From Rhineura floridana (lineage: Eukaryota; Chordata; Lepidosauria; Squamata; Rhineuridae): a DNA stretch of 64,000 nt. Position 1 is the first letter of the stretch; every line of letters starts with the position of its first letter. Location: NCBI RefSeq assembly GCF_030035675.1, contig NC_084484.1, forward strand, positions 184,363,434-184,427,433, read 5' to 3'. Below, piece by piece: positions 52,831 to 63,221 of the stretch. The notes below the pieces were generated by a model, which was not told where the DNA came from, did not search any database, and worked only from the letters and a program-made list of their open reading frames with translations. Made by a program: the position numbers and the translations under genes.

Positions 52831-53135
52831 AGGATGAAGCTCTGAAGAGGATGAAGAGGATGAAGCTCTGAAGAGGATGAAGAGGATGAAGCTCTGAACA
52901 GGATGAAGCTCTGAACAGGATGAAGCTCTGAAGAGGATGAAGAGGATGAAGCTCTGAAGAGGATGAAGAGGATGAAGCTCTGAAGAGGATGAAGAGGATG
53001 AAGCTCTGAACAGGATGAAGCTCTGAACAGGATGAAGATGATGAAGCTCTGAAGAGGATGAAGAGGATGAAGCTCTGAACAGGATGAAGAGGATGAAGCT
53101 CTGAAGAGGATGAAGCTCTGAAGAGGATGAAGACA
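52831..53135. repeat. Compound minisatellite of 17-bp and 9-bp modules
   Basis: About 300 bp built from GATGAAGCTCTGAASAG (17 bp) and GATGAAGAG (9 bp) in mixed order, often as a 26-bp pair. A long Ser/Leu/Phe-rich frame on the minus strand is a by-product. Confidence 0.92.
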
Positions 53136-53235
53136 TTCTCGAGGAACGCTGTTTCAGATGACAGCCTTGGTAATGCTGTCAGTTGAGAAATGACTGAGCA
53201 AACTTTGTATATATGACATCATGAGAAATCGTCTG

Positions 53236-53460
53236 AAGAATTGGAGGATAGGGGTGGCTGTAAGGGGTGGTGGAGGCCACAAACCAATCAATAAATAGCC
53301 AAGTGCGACAGCATGGAAACCTTCTGAACCAATGCTCCAAATAGTGGAAAACTTGGAGGAAAGGGGTGGCTGTAAGGGGAGGTGGAGGCCACACACAGTT
53401 TCTCCCAGCAGAGAAGCAGCTGTGACAGCAGGGACCCCTTCTGAACCAAGGCAAGACTCT
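53236..53460. repeat. Tandem repeat, unit about 110-115 bp, two copies
   Basis: 'aattggaggataggggtggc', 'tgtaaggggtggtggaggcc', 'aaaccttctgaaccaatg' is followed by 'acttggaggaaaggggtggc', 'tgtaaggggaggtggaggcc', 'acccc­ttctgaaccaa'-type words in the same order. A third, weaker unit may lie at about 53530-53595. Confidence 0.75.
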
Positions 53461-53681
53461 TTAAGGAACCTTGAAAAGAAATGCTAAGCAATTGTACTAT
53501 TGCACTGCTTGTCTCCTGTTTCTTGAGAAGGGAGAAGGAGGATAGAGAGAAAACCAGAAGAGGTAGAAGCCACACACACTTTCTCCTCAAATATCTCCTC
53601 AAAAAATGTTAATAAAAATAACCAGGATTAAATTAACCTGAAAAGGAAATAAATGTATTGATAAATACTTTTTGACTCCTT

Positions 53682-53797
53682 CAGAGCTTGGAAAAGTTAC
53701 TTTTTTGAACTACAACTCCCACCAGCCCAATCCAGTGGCCATGCTGGCTGGGGCTTATGGGAGTTGTAGTTCAAAAAAGTAACTTTTCCAAGCTCTG
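53682..53797. mobile_element. 115-bp-type hAT MITE with perfect 8-bp duplication
   Basis: 'cagagcttggaaaagttact' ... 'aagtaacttttccaagctct' g. Flanks gactcctt (53674-53681) and gactcctt (53798-53805) are identical. The 13-bp ends share CAGAGCTTGGAA with the 5.3-kb hAT. Confidence 0.93.
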
Positions 53798-53837
53798 GAC
53801 TCCTTTGCCTTTTTCATTTTATGATCTGTACAAAGTC

Positions 53838-54592
53838 TGGGTTTATTTATTTATTGCATTTATATACCGCCTCATAGCCAAAGCTCTCTGGGCGATTTAC
53901 AGTTAAAAACATTAAAAATAAGTATACAAATTTAAAACCATACCAAATTACAACCCATAAAAACCGATAGGCAAGTTAAAAACGTGCTATTTAAATGCTG
54001 TTAAAAATGCCTGGGAGAAGAGAACAGTCTTAACCTGGCGCCAACACTGTTATGTTTTCGGCGCCAGGAACACCTCATCAAAAAGATCATTCCATAATTT
54101 GGGGGCCACCACTGAGAAGGCCCTCTCCCTTGTTGCCAGACTCCCAGCTTCCCTCAGAGTAGGCACCCAGAGGAGGACATTTCATGTGGAGCGTAGTGTA
54201 CGGGTGGGTTCGTGTCAGGAGAGGCGTTCCATCAGGTATTGCGGTCCCAAGCCGTGTAAGGCTTTATTGGTTAAAACCAGCACCTTGAATTGGGCTCGGA
54301 AACATACAGGCAGCCAATGCAAGTGGGCCAGAATCGGTTTTATATGTTCCAACTGTCTGGTCCCTGTTATCAATCTGGCCACTGCATTTTGCACAAGCTG
54401 CAGTTTTCAAACTGTCTTCAAAGGCAGCCCCACGTAAAGCGCATTGCAGTAATCTAACTTGCAGGTTACCAGAGCATGGACAACTGAAGCCAGGTTATCC
54501 CTGTCCAGATAGGGGCATAGCTGGGCCACCAACCGGAGTTGGTAGAAGGCACCATTCTCCCAATGAAGGAATGTAGAAAGCACCTCCCCCAA
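53838..54592 (-). mobile_element. L2-type LINE tail, antisense
   Basis: From 54592 down: QLRLVAQLCPYLDRDNLASV, HALVTCKLDYCNALYVGLPL, then broken frames with the LQLVQNA, LHWLPVCFRAQFKVLVL and KALHGLGPQYL blocks, then the 3' end 'aaatcgcccagagagctttg'-type block and an (AAAT)n run at 53838-53860. Same subfamily as 25476-25755. Confidence 0.87.
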
Positions 54593-54596
54593 GAAT

Positions 54597-55035
54597 TAGC
54601 ATTTGCACCTGCACTTTTAAACTTGTTCATAAACCACCTGGAGTTTGGAGGCAAGCAGTGAAGTTTCTTTCTTTGCTGGTGACAGCAAATTGGTCAAGGT
54701 GTTTAAAACAAAATTGGAATGCGAAAAGTCACAAAAGGATTCTTCACCAAACTGGGTGAATGGGAAGTAAAATAGAAAAGGCCATTCAATGTAAGCAAGT
54801 GTAAAATGATGTATATCGGGGCAAACCCCCTAATTTCCAGTATGAGCTTATGGCAACTGAACTGGAGGCAACTGACTAGGAACTAGACTTTGGGATCATA
54901 GTGGATAACTTGATGAAAATGCCCACCCAGTGTGTGACAGGTGTGAAAAGGACAAATGCCACATGAGGGAACATTAGCAATAGGACTGAAAAGAAAACTG
55001 CCAGTATCATAATACCATTATTCGAATCTATGGTG
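54597..55035 (+). mobile_element. CR1 LINE, part 1 (split by a MITE), old
   Basis: Degraded CR1 coding: 'aacttgttcataaaccacct' (NLFINDLE-type), 'gatttgctggtgacagcaaa'-like region (GDSKL in place of ADDTKL), then '...cattattcgaatctatggtg'. Many frame breaks; an older subfamily than the 26107 copy. Confidence 0.75.
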
Positions 55036-55043
55036 AGCCCTCG

Positions 55044-55481
55044 CAAAGGATGGAAAGATCGGTCATTTTCGGTTCTCTCCATTTCTCATTTTCCCAATCT
55101 TAAATTCAGTTCTCCACATTTCTGCAGCAATTTGCAGGGTTGTTTTTTTTAAATCTTCAGGAAAATTCTCCAGCAGTTTAGTGAGAATTTCTCCTACTAA
55201 ATATATTTTTGTAGGCATTTTTCACCAATGTACACATTTCTGCAACCAGTTTCTTGTCATATAATGCATATTTGCATGTTATTTTCACTCCTGTGTTCAT
55301 TTGTATGCACACTTTCACCTAACATATGCCCTTTGGTAAACATTGTTTGGTTAGTGAACTGTGATGCAAAATTTGAATAAGTATGAACTTGGAAGGATGG
55401 CTGTATTTCAGTCCTCATATTGTTTCAGAAAGTGTGAATTTGTTAGAAATGCAATCTGAATTGAATTTCTCACCCATCCCT
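55044..55481. mobile_element. hAT-like MITE inserted into CR1
   Basis: The CR1 is continuous across this unit ('tctatggtg' before, 'ccttggaatactgtacacag' after). The ends caaaggatgg and cacccatccct are weak inverted repeats. Flanks are agccctcg (55036-55043) and agccctcc (55482-55489). About 438 bp, AT-rich, with recurring 'catttctgcaac'-like words. Confidence 0.7.
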
Positions 55482-56115
55482 AGCCCTCCCTTGGAATACT
55501 GTACACAGTCCTGGCTGCCTCACCTCAAAAAAGATCTTGCATTGTTGGAAAGGGATCGGAAAAGGATAACCATGTTGGTCAAGCGGTTGGAGCAATTTAC
55601 TTATCAGAAAAGGCTATAGCATTTGAGGCTTTTCAGTTTAGAAAAAAGGCAACTGAGAGGGGACATGATAAAAATGTATAAGATTATGCATGGAAAAGCA
55701 GGTAGGCAGAACTTCTCTCCTTCTTACAAGACTAAAACTCATGGACATCCAATGAAGCTGAATGTCAGAAGATTCAGGACAGACAAAAGGAAGTTCTTTT
55801 TCATGCACAGCCCAGTAAAACTATGGAAGTCACTCCTACAGGAGACAGTGATGGCCACCAACTTGGCTTCAAAAGAGGATTAGACAAATTTCTGGGGGAT
55901 ACAACTACTATGAGCCACGATGGCTATGTTCTGCCTCCATTGTGAGAGGCACTTTGTCTCTGAATACCAGTTGCTGGGAATCACAAGCAAGGAGAGTGTT
56001 GTTTCACTCAGGTCCTGCTTGTGGGCTTCCTATTGGCTTCTGGTTGGCCACTCTGAGAACAGGATGCTGGACTAGTTGGGCTATTGGCCTGATTCTTATG
56101 CTCTTATTAGCCTAT
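55482..56115 (+). mobile_element. CR1 LINE, part 2: C-terminus and long 3' UTR
   Basis: LEYCTQSWLPHLKKDLALLE, FSLEKRQLRGDMIKMYKIM, RRFRTDKRKFFFMHSPVKLW in two frames, one stop at 55618. The UTR ends 'gaacaggatgctggactagt', 'cctgattcttatgctcttat'. This is the subfamily whose UTR occurs in antisense at 2353, 6086, 19985, 42768 and 59250. Confidence 0.87.
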
Positions 56116-56585
56116 GCAAATTCTATGCAGACCTGTGTCCCTTTTGGCCTCTTTATGTGCAAGTGACCACACTATCTACAGCAGGGATGGGAAGCCAGTG
56201 TCCCCAGTAGTGTAGTGGCAAATTCAGAAGTGCAGGGTCCCTTCATGATAGGCACAGCCACACCCCCTTTTCAGATTATCCATCCTAAATTTATAGAATA
56301 ATCTGGCTAGGCTTGACTGTTGCTTTCTGCTTCTCTACCACTGTCACCATTTGACTGTCCTTTCTCACTGTCAAAGATATTGCTTGAATTACTGAATGTA
56401 CTGGTAGCTGAGATTTACTTCCACACTGACAATGGGCAGTATCCTCCAGTTCACTTGAGGGCAGCAGATTAGCCTTCTCCCACAACAGCAGACATCCCTA
56501 AGAGCCAATCAGCATGAAAGGGGAGAATGTTAGCTACTACAAAGAGTCTTCTCAGTGGATATCTCATCTTCTTTTACTCTGATTT

Positions 56586-56587
<2 letters not shown>
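56116..56587. other. Nothing firm recognised
   Basis: About 470 bp. It is the right-hand edge of the cargo before the second hAT end. Confidence 0.4.
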
Positions 56588-56620
<33 letters not shown>

Positions 56621-57121
56621 GCACGCACGCACGCACTCACGCACGCACGTCATCTTTCACCTCCACAGTTCTTTCTCTCCATTCTGCTAATGCCTCCTTC
56701 TCCTCCTTTATCCATGTTCTTGACCTCTGGATCCTTTTTCCCTCCACTCCATTCTTCACCACCACTATACATTTTTTTAAATAATTGTTTTCTCCACTCC
56801 ACCCTGTCTCACTCTCCGCCTCCTCCCTCGTCGCCTCCTACCCATCCACAGAGCATGAGGAAAGAGCAATACTGCACAGAAGCCCAGTTTGAGGCACATG
56901 ATTTTCATCCACAAATCAGAGGAGCAAAAGATTTCCCCTGCTCCCCCCCCCAAGTAATGCCCAAAAGTAATTCTGGAAACGTTACAATTACTCCACAAAA
57001 GTAGTGAAATTACTCCTAGTTCTATTACAATCAAAATGTAAAGGAATTACCCACTCGTTCCTCAAAAAAGTAATGAATTACAAGTAATTCGTTACTTGTA
57101 ACTAGTTACTTCCAAGCTCTG
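56588..57121. mobile_element. hAT non-autonomous element, right half (second copy)
   Basis: From a (TC)n/(ACGC)n run onward, it matches 39799-40277 closely ('cctccacagttctttctctc', 'gcctcctccctcgtcgcctc', 'gaggcacatgattttcatcc'), ending 'aactagttacttccaagctc' tg. Over the last 215 bp I count about five substitutions. The left half is missing. Confidence 0.9.
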
Positions 57122-57443
57122 GTCTGAATGTATGGGTTACCCAACTGAAGCATGCACGCTAAGTCAAAATGATGCTATTGGCTGTTGCTTTAAAAAATCG
57201 GCAACCAGCCAACAGTTCTGGCCTTTACACAACACCGATTCTGGCGACTAGTCCAAAGGCTTGAAAAAGCCAAACTGGACTAGATCCCCACCCACTTACT
57301 GGTTAGCTGGCCATCATACTCAGAATATCTAGTCTGTGCCTAACAGGCTCACCGCAGGAAACACAACACATCATTCATTTCATGTGCTTTGCCAGACGCC
57401 ATCACGCACCCAGCGCTCATGGCTATAGACCCACTTTACTGGG

Positions 57444-57633
57444 GTGTTGTTGCTGTTATGTGCCTTCAGGTCAATTACCACTTGTGGCGACCCTATGAAC
57501 CAGCGACCTCCAAGAGCATCTGTCATGAACCACCCTGTTCAGATCTTGTAAGTTCAGGTCTGTGGCTTCCTTCATGGAGTCAATCCATCTCTTGTTTGGC
57601 CTTCCTCTTTTTCTACTCCCTTCTGTTTTATTA

Positions 57634-57664
<31 letters not shown>

Positions 57665-57826
57665 TTTATTTATTAGATTTGTTAGACGCCCATCTGTCAG
57701 AGATTAGTCTGCCACTCTGGGTGACATACAACAAAAACACAGCATTATTGTCTTTTCTAGTGAATCATGTCTTCACATGATGTGTCCAAAGTATGATAAC
57801 CTCAGTTTCATCATTTTAGCTTCTAG
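57444..57826 (-). mobile_element. RTE/BovB-type LINE 3' end, antisense, split by an L2 tail
   Basis: 'gttgttgctgttatgtgcct', 'gaaccaccctgttcagatct', 'tttttctactcccttctgtt', then after the insertion 'cagcattattgtcttttcta', 'tatgataacctcagtttcat'. Confidence 0.87.
57627..57737 (-). mobile_element. L2-like LINE 3' end inserted into BovB
   Basis: (ATT)n and (ATTT)n, then 'gacgcccatctgtcagagat', 'tagtctgccactctgggtga', 'catacaac'. The flanking BovB is continuous. Confidence 0.78.
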
Positions 57827-58009
57827 TAATGTCTTTTGGACTAGAGGACTGAGAGCACTGCAAACCTAACACTTGTCAATTTGCAATGTGTGCAGTTGGA
57901 AAGAATACCAGGTGGAGGTGCAGGAAGAAAAGGCTGCGCTGCCTCAGGCCAGGAGGAGGCCCCACAGCCAAGGAGTTTTTGAGCAGGCCTGCTTGGATCC
58001 CTTCCTCTC

Positions 58010-58762
58010 CCAAGCATCTTTTTTGCATCAATTGCATCTCATCCGAAGGCTGCAACCCTACCTTCCTGTCCACCAGCTCCCACTTGTAGTACATGCTCTG
58101 GTCACCTCTCGTTTAGACTACTGCAATGCGCTCTACGTGGGGTTACCCTTGAAAACAGTCCGGAAATTACAACTGGTACAAAACACGGCGGCTCGTTTAC
58201 TTACGAATAGCCGCCGTTATGATCATATTAGCCCAGTGTTATACAATCTTCACTGGCTTCCAGTTGTTTTCCGGGCTCAATTCAAGGTGTTGGTATTAAC
58301 CTTTAAATCCCTATACAGTTTCGGCCCAGTATACCTGAAGGAGCGCCTCCACCGTCATAAAGTGTGCCGCCCTACAAGATCTGCCACTCAGGGCCTTCTC
58401 TCGGTTCCGCCGACTAAAGTGGCTAGGTTGGTGAGGACTCGAGAGAGGGCTTTTTCTGTGGCGGCCCCCACGATCTGGAACTCCCTCCCAATGGATCTTC
58501 GTCATGCCCCTTCCCTAGATATATTTCGCCGGGGCCTGAAAACTTGGCTTTTCCATCAGGCCTTTACGACCTTTGAGACTTCCAAGGTGAACTAGTTCTA
58601 GAACTGTAATATGAGCAATCTACTAAATACTGTAATTTTTGCATTGTACTGTACTGGCTATATTGTTTATTGTATTTTATCATGTTTTATTGTACGCCGC
58701 CTGGAGTGGCCACTGGCTAGAGAGGCGGCCTATAAATTAAAGTTTATTATTATTATTTATTA
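58010..58762 (+). mobile_element. L2-type LINE C-terminus and 3' end, open frame
   Basis: The frame 57873-58595 reads FLHQLHLIRRLQPYLPVHQL, SRLDYCNALYVGLPLKTVRK, QNTAARLLTNSRRYDHISPV, LHWLPVVFRAQFKVLVLTFK, APTIWNSLPMDLRHAP. The terminal block 'gtacgccgcctggagtggcc', 'gaggcggcctataaattaaa' is followed by (ATT)n. Same subfamily as 448-1290 and not frameshifted, so young. Confidence 0.9.
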
Positions 58763-58920
58763 TCTGTCCCAGACAAAAGGAAACTCATCATTTCCCAAGA
58801 GGCTCAACCTCCACTCTAATATCTGTGCTATTTGCAAATTATAGGTTCCGTCTGCCTGGGTCTCTGGATGGGCAGGTGGCAAAAATTTATTGCCAGGAAA
58901 ACCAGGGTAAGCATATAAGG

Positions 58921-59235
58921 CAGGGCTGTGGAATCTCAAGCCTGGGGTCCAAAATGCAGCCTCCAGGTTTCTCTGTCTAGGCCTTGGGACTCTCCAAGAT
59001 GTACCCTTCACCAGTCCTACTTTGCACCTTTGCTGAGTGTTTCTGCTTGGCTGGAGTGAAGATGCTCTCGCTTGCCTGGATGAAGAAGAGAAAAAGAGTC
59101 TATGTAGAAAGTAGCCTACTGCACAAAGGTTACATTTACATGCATTGCTCTTTCTTCCTGCCTACCTCTGTCATGTGGCCCCCAGAACATTACCCAGAAT
59201 GGAGTGTGGCCCTTGGGCTGAAAAGATAACCATCC
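58921..59235 (-). mobile_element. hAT-type non-autonomous element, 'ggtggggaacc' family, antisense
   Basis: 'gcagggctgtggaatctcaa', 'gcctggggtccaaaatgcag' at the left and 'agtgtggcccttgggctgaa', 'aagataaccatccctg' at the right form the inverted termini. Confidence 0.65.
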
Positions 59236-59249
59236 CTGATAATAAGAAT

Positions 59250-59430
59250 TTACTTGCTGGAAGAAACCAAAGGTCCATCTGAGCCAGCACTCTGGTCTCT
59301 CCCACAGTGGCCACTCAGCCAGATGGCTCCAGGGAGTTCACAAGCAGCACTTGATAGATTTCCTCTGAACATGGAGGTTCCATATCACAACCATAACAAT
59401 TGAGCTGTCATGGCTAACGGCTGTTGAGAG
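59250..59430 (-). mobile_element. CR1 LINE 3' UTR, antisense, diverged
   Basis: 'aaaccaaaggtccatctgag', 'cccacagtggccactcagcc', 'gaacatggaggttccatatc'. Confidence 0.65.
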
Positions 59431-59483
59431 GCCATTCTTCTGGGCTCACACCTCATCGCTCCTTCTATTTCTGATGTTCAGAC

Positions 59484-59598
59484 CAGAGCTTGGAAAAGTT
59501 ACTTTTTGAACTACAACTCTCATCAGCCCCATCCAGCATGGCCACTGGATTGGGCTGATGGGAATCGTAGTTCAAAAAAGTAACTTTTCCAAGCTCTG
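59484..59598. mobile_element. 115-bp-type hAT MITE with perfect 8-bp duplication
   Basis: 'cagagcttggaaaagttact' ... 'agtaacttttccaagctctg'. Flanks gttcagac at 59476-59483 and 59599-59606 are identical. Confidence 0.93.
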
Positions 59599-59606
59599 GT
59601 TCAGAC

Positions 59607-61785
59607 TGTAAGTATTCCTTGGTAGTCAAAACAGTAGCACCCATGCACAGGGTGCTGGAGGAGGAGGCATCCATTGGATGAAGCCCAAGGTTTACTGAAG
59701 TACAAAAAAATCTTTGGGGGGGGGAAGCTGAGAGAGGAGTCCCTGCTCCTAAAGAGCCCAATTAGGGCTAAGCATGTTCAGGGGACATGGAATGCCACCT
59801 GACCATGAGGGTGGGAGGGGGAGGGGAAATGGATGGGATTAGGGGTACAGAGGAGTGTCTGGACTCCTCGCCAGCAACACACTTCAACTCATTGTTGCGG
59901 GTCTCAGTTTCCCTTAAAAATAGCAAACCTAAGTCAATGGCCCACCGCCATGCGTTTTGATAGTGAATTTTGTTAAGGGTGCATTTTTGAGAAGGAGTAT
60001 TTCCTTTTGTCTCCTCTAAACTTACTGCCAGGCTCTACTCCCCAACCTCAACAGTAATCCAAAGGTAGGGTGCCTTTGACTAAGGAGGATCCATTTTTAC
60101 CTCTCATTGACCATTGCCTAGCTCTGGGCTGTGACGAATGCAATGCTGTTTTACAGCCTGCTGCGCACTGAGCCACCAATCAAAGACAAGCAGGGAGGAT
60201 GGGAGAAAGAGAACTGGGGATGTTTAATTTAATTGTGGTTTTGCAGTGGGGGATGCTTAAAAATCAAAGTGAGTGCCGAGGATGCCTCAGGAGATGCCTG
60301 GGAAGGGAGGTGATGAGGTCCTCCTTCTCTCCACGTCTGCTGGGGGTGTTTCAAGTTGTTTTCTTTAATGGTATTCTCTCCCCCAGTTTTGTGCTTGGTT
60401 CCCGTTTGATTGTCCCCCCAGCTCCTTTTTTTCAGACTCTTCATTAAAAAAACAGCAGGAGGCTTGGGGGGCCTTTGAGGACAGTGTGGCAGGTAGCGCG
60501 CTGCCGTCCTGTTCCTCCGCTTGGTGAAAACAAGTGCCCGGGGCTGCTAATAAATCTCGTCCCTTTCACACCCCACATCACCTCCACTCCCCATGATCTT
60601 TCTAAAATGTCCAAGGGCAGCCAAGAAGCTTGACTCAGTGCGCCAAGTTGGAAGGGAAATAGCCAGACTGCAGCTGCAGTCAAGAGGTTGGCCTAACATT
60701 GAGCCGACTGCAATGGAACCTCATGGGCAGCTGGGAGCTGGGATGTCCGACCCAGAGACGGAGGAACCAGCCTGAGACAAGGGGATGTCTTTTCCCCTTT
60801 TCATTAATGTTACAGTTACAGTGCGCTTCATATACCTGTCTACTCTGACTCACTGCTTTCCTTAACTATCCTAGCTAAGTGGTCTCGGCAGCGTTTGGGG
60901 AGAGCTGACTCAGCACTAGAGTCTTGGGAGACACCTGCTTAAGTAGGGAAGGTTTTCACACATGAGCGGCGGCTCTGACGGAGTTTCAGCCTCTGAAAGC
61001 CTCTCTTCTTGCGCCTCCTTGCACGGGGCGAGGGGGGGGGAGCTCCAGACGGCCCATCTGACAGTGGGGCTTCGCTAGGTGACAGCACAGGTTCTGAAAG
61101 TGGGATGCCGATTGGCTAGCAAGCGTGTGAAGTAGGAGGCGGGGATTCCTGCATGGGGGTGGATGGCTCGAGCAAAGGGTTGCTTCCCAATGGTCCAGGT
61201 GGGAAACTCGCAGGCAGGGCTGGAACTGTCTTGATGGGGGTGCCGGCCATGGGAGTCTGCAGACTGCCAGAACCCTCTCTGCTTGTCTCCCTCCAACGCC
61301 CCAAAGAACCTCGTCCTCATCTGACTCCTCTCTCTGATCTAACTCTCCCTGTGTCTGGTGCGCAACATAGGTGAGAATACTCTGCTTTGTTTGCAACGCA
61401 ATGATGTCAGTGAGATAGCGGGACTGAATTTGGTGCACACATTTGAGGTGCCCATGCTACATTTCAGGTTTAGAAATTCCAGATGAAACTCTGCATCCCT
61501 TTGTAACAGAAGTTATCGAAACCGGCTGGACTGATGGTTGAATCTTATTTCAACGCTGACAACGGAATAATGTTCTCCAGCCATGCTTGAGGGCAGTAGG
61601 GTTGTTATGGGAGTGCAGGACAGGCCACATAACACACAAAGCTCTGTCTTCCAACAGAAGGGCACAGCTAGGGGTCTGAGGAAGATCAGCCAGGTAGCTG
61701 CTGCTACTGCCCTCCCCACCACCACCAGTATCTGTCACCTGAGGCAGCCCCCTAATGACAGGCACAGCCCTAAACATGAGGGAGA
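59607..61785. other. Non-coding stretch, nothing firm recognised
   Basis: About 2.2 kb. Open frames are short or GC-driven and show no domain. No LINE or SINE ends that I can read. This is the longest repeat-poor stretch after the TPBGL region. Confidence 0.45.
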
Positions 61786-61789
61786 ACTT

Positions 61790-61955
61790 CCAGAAGGTGC
61801 TGCCAGCTGTTCCACCGTGAGGGAGGCTGCCTTGAAAGGTGGTGGACTCATTGAGGTTTTTAAGCAAAGGGTGGGTGCCCACCTGTCAGGGAGAAGCAGT
61901 GCAGTTCCTGGGTTGACCTACGAGATCCCTTCCAACTCCATGTTTCTATATCATT
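61790..61955 (+). mobile_element. CR1-like LINE 3' end, old
   Basis: 'gaaggtgctgccagctgttc', 'gaggtttttaagcaaagggt', 'cctacgagatcccttccaac', 'tccatgtttctat' follow the CR1 C-terminus/3' end order (…GLIEVFKQRVGAHL). Confidence 0.65.
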
Positions 61956-62149
61956 GGTATTTAAGGCAATATCCTAAGCAGGAAGCAAAGCTGAAGTCAG
62001 TGGCAAGAAGATTGGCCAAGCAGACCAGGGTGGGCTGATGGCTAATAGGCAACAAGGCTACTAGGTCCAAGAAGCACAGAGAGTCATCTAAGCATCTGTG
62101 TGGCTGGACTGATTTATAATTTTACGTATCAAAAGAAATGCTTCTCAGG

Positions 62150-62480
62150 GCAGGTTTCCAAGATACAGAACAAAAAAGCAACAACCAGAAAGTCGACATT
62201 GAAAATAATTTCAAATAAAAGCAGCATAAAGCCAGTTTGGCAGGGAGTAAAACTGTTAAAAGACCAGAGGGCTTTGCCTGATGCCAGAAAGTAAACATAA
62301 CTAACAGCAGGTGAACCTCCCAGAGAAGATCATTCCGTAGTCATGGTGCCACCACACAGAAGGCACTCTGCCACGTTGCTGCCCCTTTCATCTCAGACGG
62401 GCCTCTGCCATGTCCTCCAGCTTCAACCCACGCTTAAGCACTGAGAAGGTGCCTCTTGAAGGCTGCTGTCCACACTCCCC
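62150..62480 (-). mobile_element. L2-like LINE remnant, antisense, very old
   Basis: 'gatcattccgtagtcatggt', 'gccaccacacagaaggcact' resembles the reversed APTLWN..LP region ('ttccacagggtcggtgccac' in the 42488 copy), preceded by A-rich UTR-like sequence. Confidence 0.4.
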
Positions 62481-62807
62481 AATCCTTCCAGGCCAGAGGA
62501 CATTGTTTTACCAGACTCCCCAGATTCGGGAAACTCACTCCCTGTCACCCTCTTGCCATAGGAGCCAACAACCGTGGGACAAGGTAGCAGCCCTTCATGG
62601 GCATTGGTGGCTCCTCGGAGGGGACAGCAGGACTAGTCTGGCCAACCTTCAGAAGGCCCTGGAAGACCTGTGCACTTGGCTGAAGCATCCATTCTTTCTG
62701 TTGGGTGATGGACTTCCCGCCAGCTTTCATGCAGTGCTCTGTCCAAGGCCCGGCTGTGCTACTTGCCTTGAACTGACCTTCCCAGTTGTGGCTTTGCCTT
62801 ACCTACC

Positions 62808-62898
62808 TATGCTTTGATTTGGATTCCTGCATTGAGCAGGGGGGTGGACTTGATGGCCTTATAGGCCCCTTCCAACTCTACGATTCTATGATTCTACC
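62808..62898 (+). mobile_element. CR1 LINE 3' terminus
   Basis: 'ctttgatttggattcctgca', 'ttgagcaggggggtggactt', 'ccttataggccccttccaac', attctatgattcta. Confidence 0.88.
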
Positions 62899-63220
62899 CT
62901 GCCCTGATCTAACTGGACCACATTTGGCCTTATATACCACAATGCTGCTCTACCAGTAGGTGCTGCTATTCCAGTCCACCTCCCCCATGATCCCAGAGCC
63001 TGTCCTGGTGAATTATTGCCTTTATGCTTTTTCTTCCCAGAGCTCATAGCAACAAGAGAACAAGCAACAAATTCAGGCTGCGTTGCACACAGTTCCTGCA
63101 GTTCAACACAAACCTTGCAAAAACGTCAGTAGCTCACCGACTTTCACTAGTGCATCACGTATTCATGTTAATCATTTGTGATTGTGACCCAGGTACTTAC
63201 ATGGCAGGGGAGATGTCATG
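62899..63220. other. Nothing recognised
   Basis: About 320 bp without a readable feature. Confidence 0.4.
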
Positions 63221-63221
63221 A

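Larger units (their letters stand above)
39186..57121. mobile_element. Candidate composite hAT 'macrotransposon' (17.9 kb)
   Basis: The left end of one non-autonomous hAT copy (CAGAGCTTGGAAG..., 39186) and the right end of a second copy (...ACTTCCAAGCTCTG, 57121) are both flanked outside by gtctgaat (39178-39185 and 57122-57129). The inner right end at 40277 is followed by an unrelated word, ctcatgag, which lies inside a Ty3/Gypsy gag fossil that has no counterpart on the left side. This is what transposition by the outermost pair of ends would leave. Ectopic recombination between copies is the main alternative. Confidence 0.55.

Noticed and set aside
52807-53136. Ser-rich protein on the minus strand
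   Set aside because: By-product of the 17-bp/9-bp tandem repeat.
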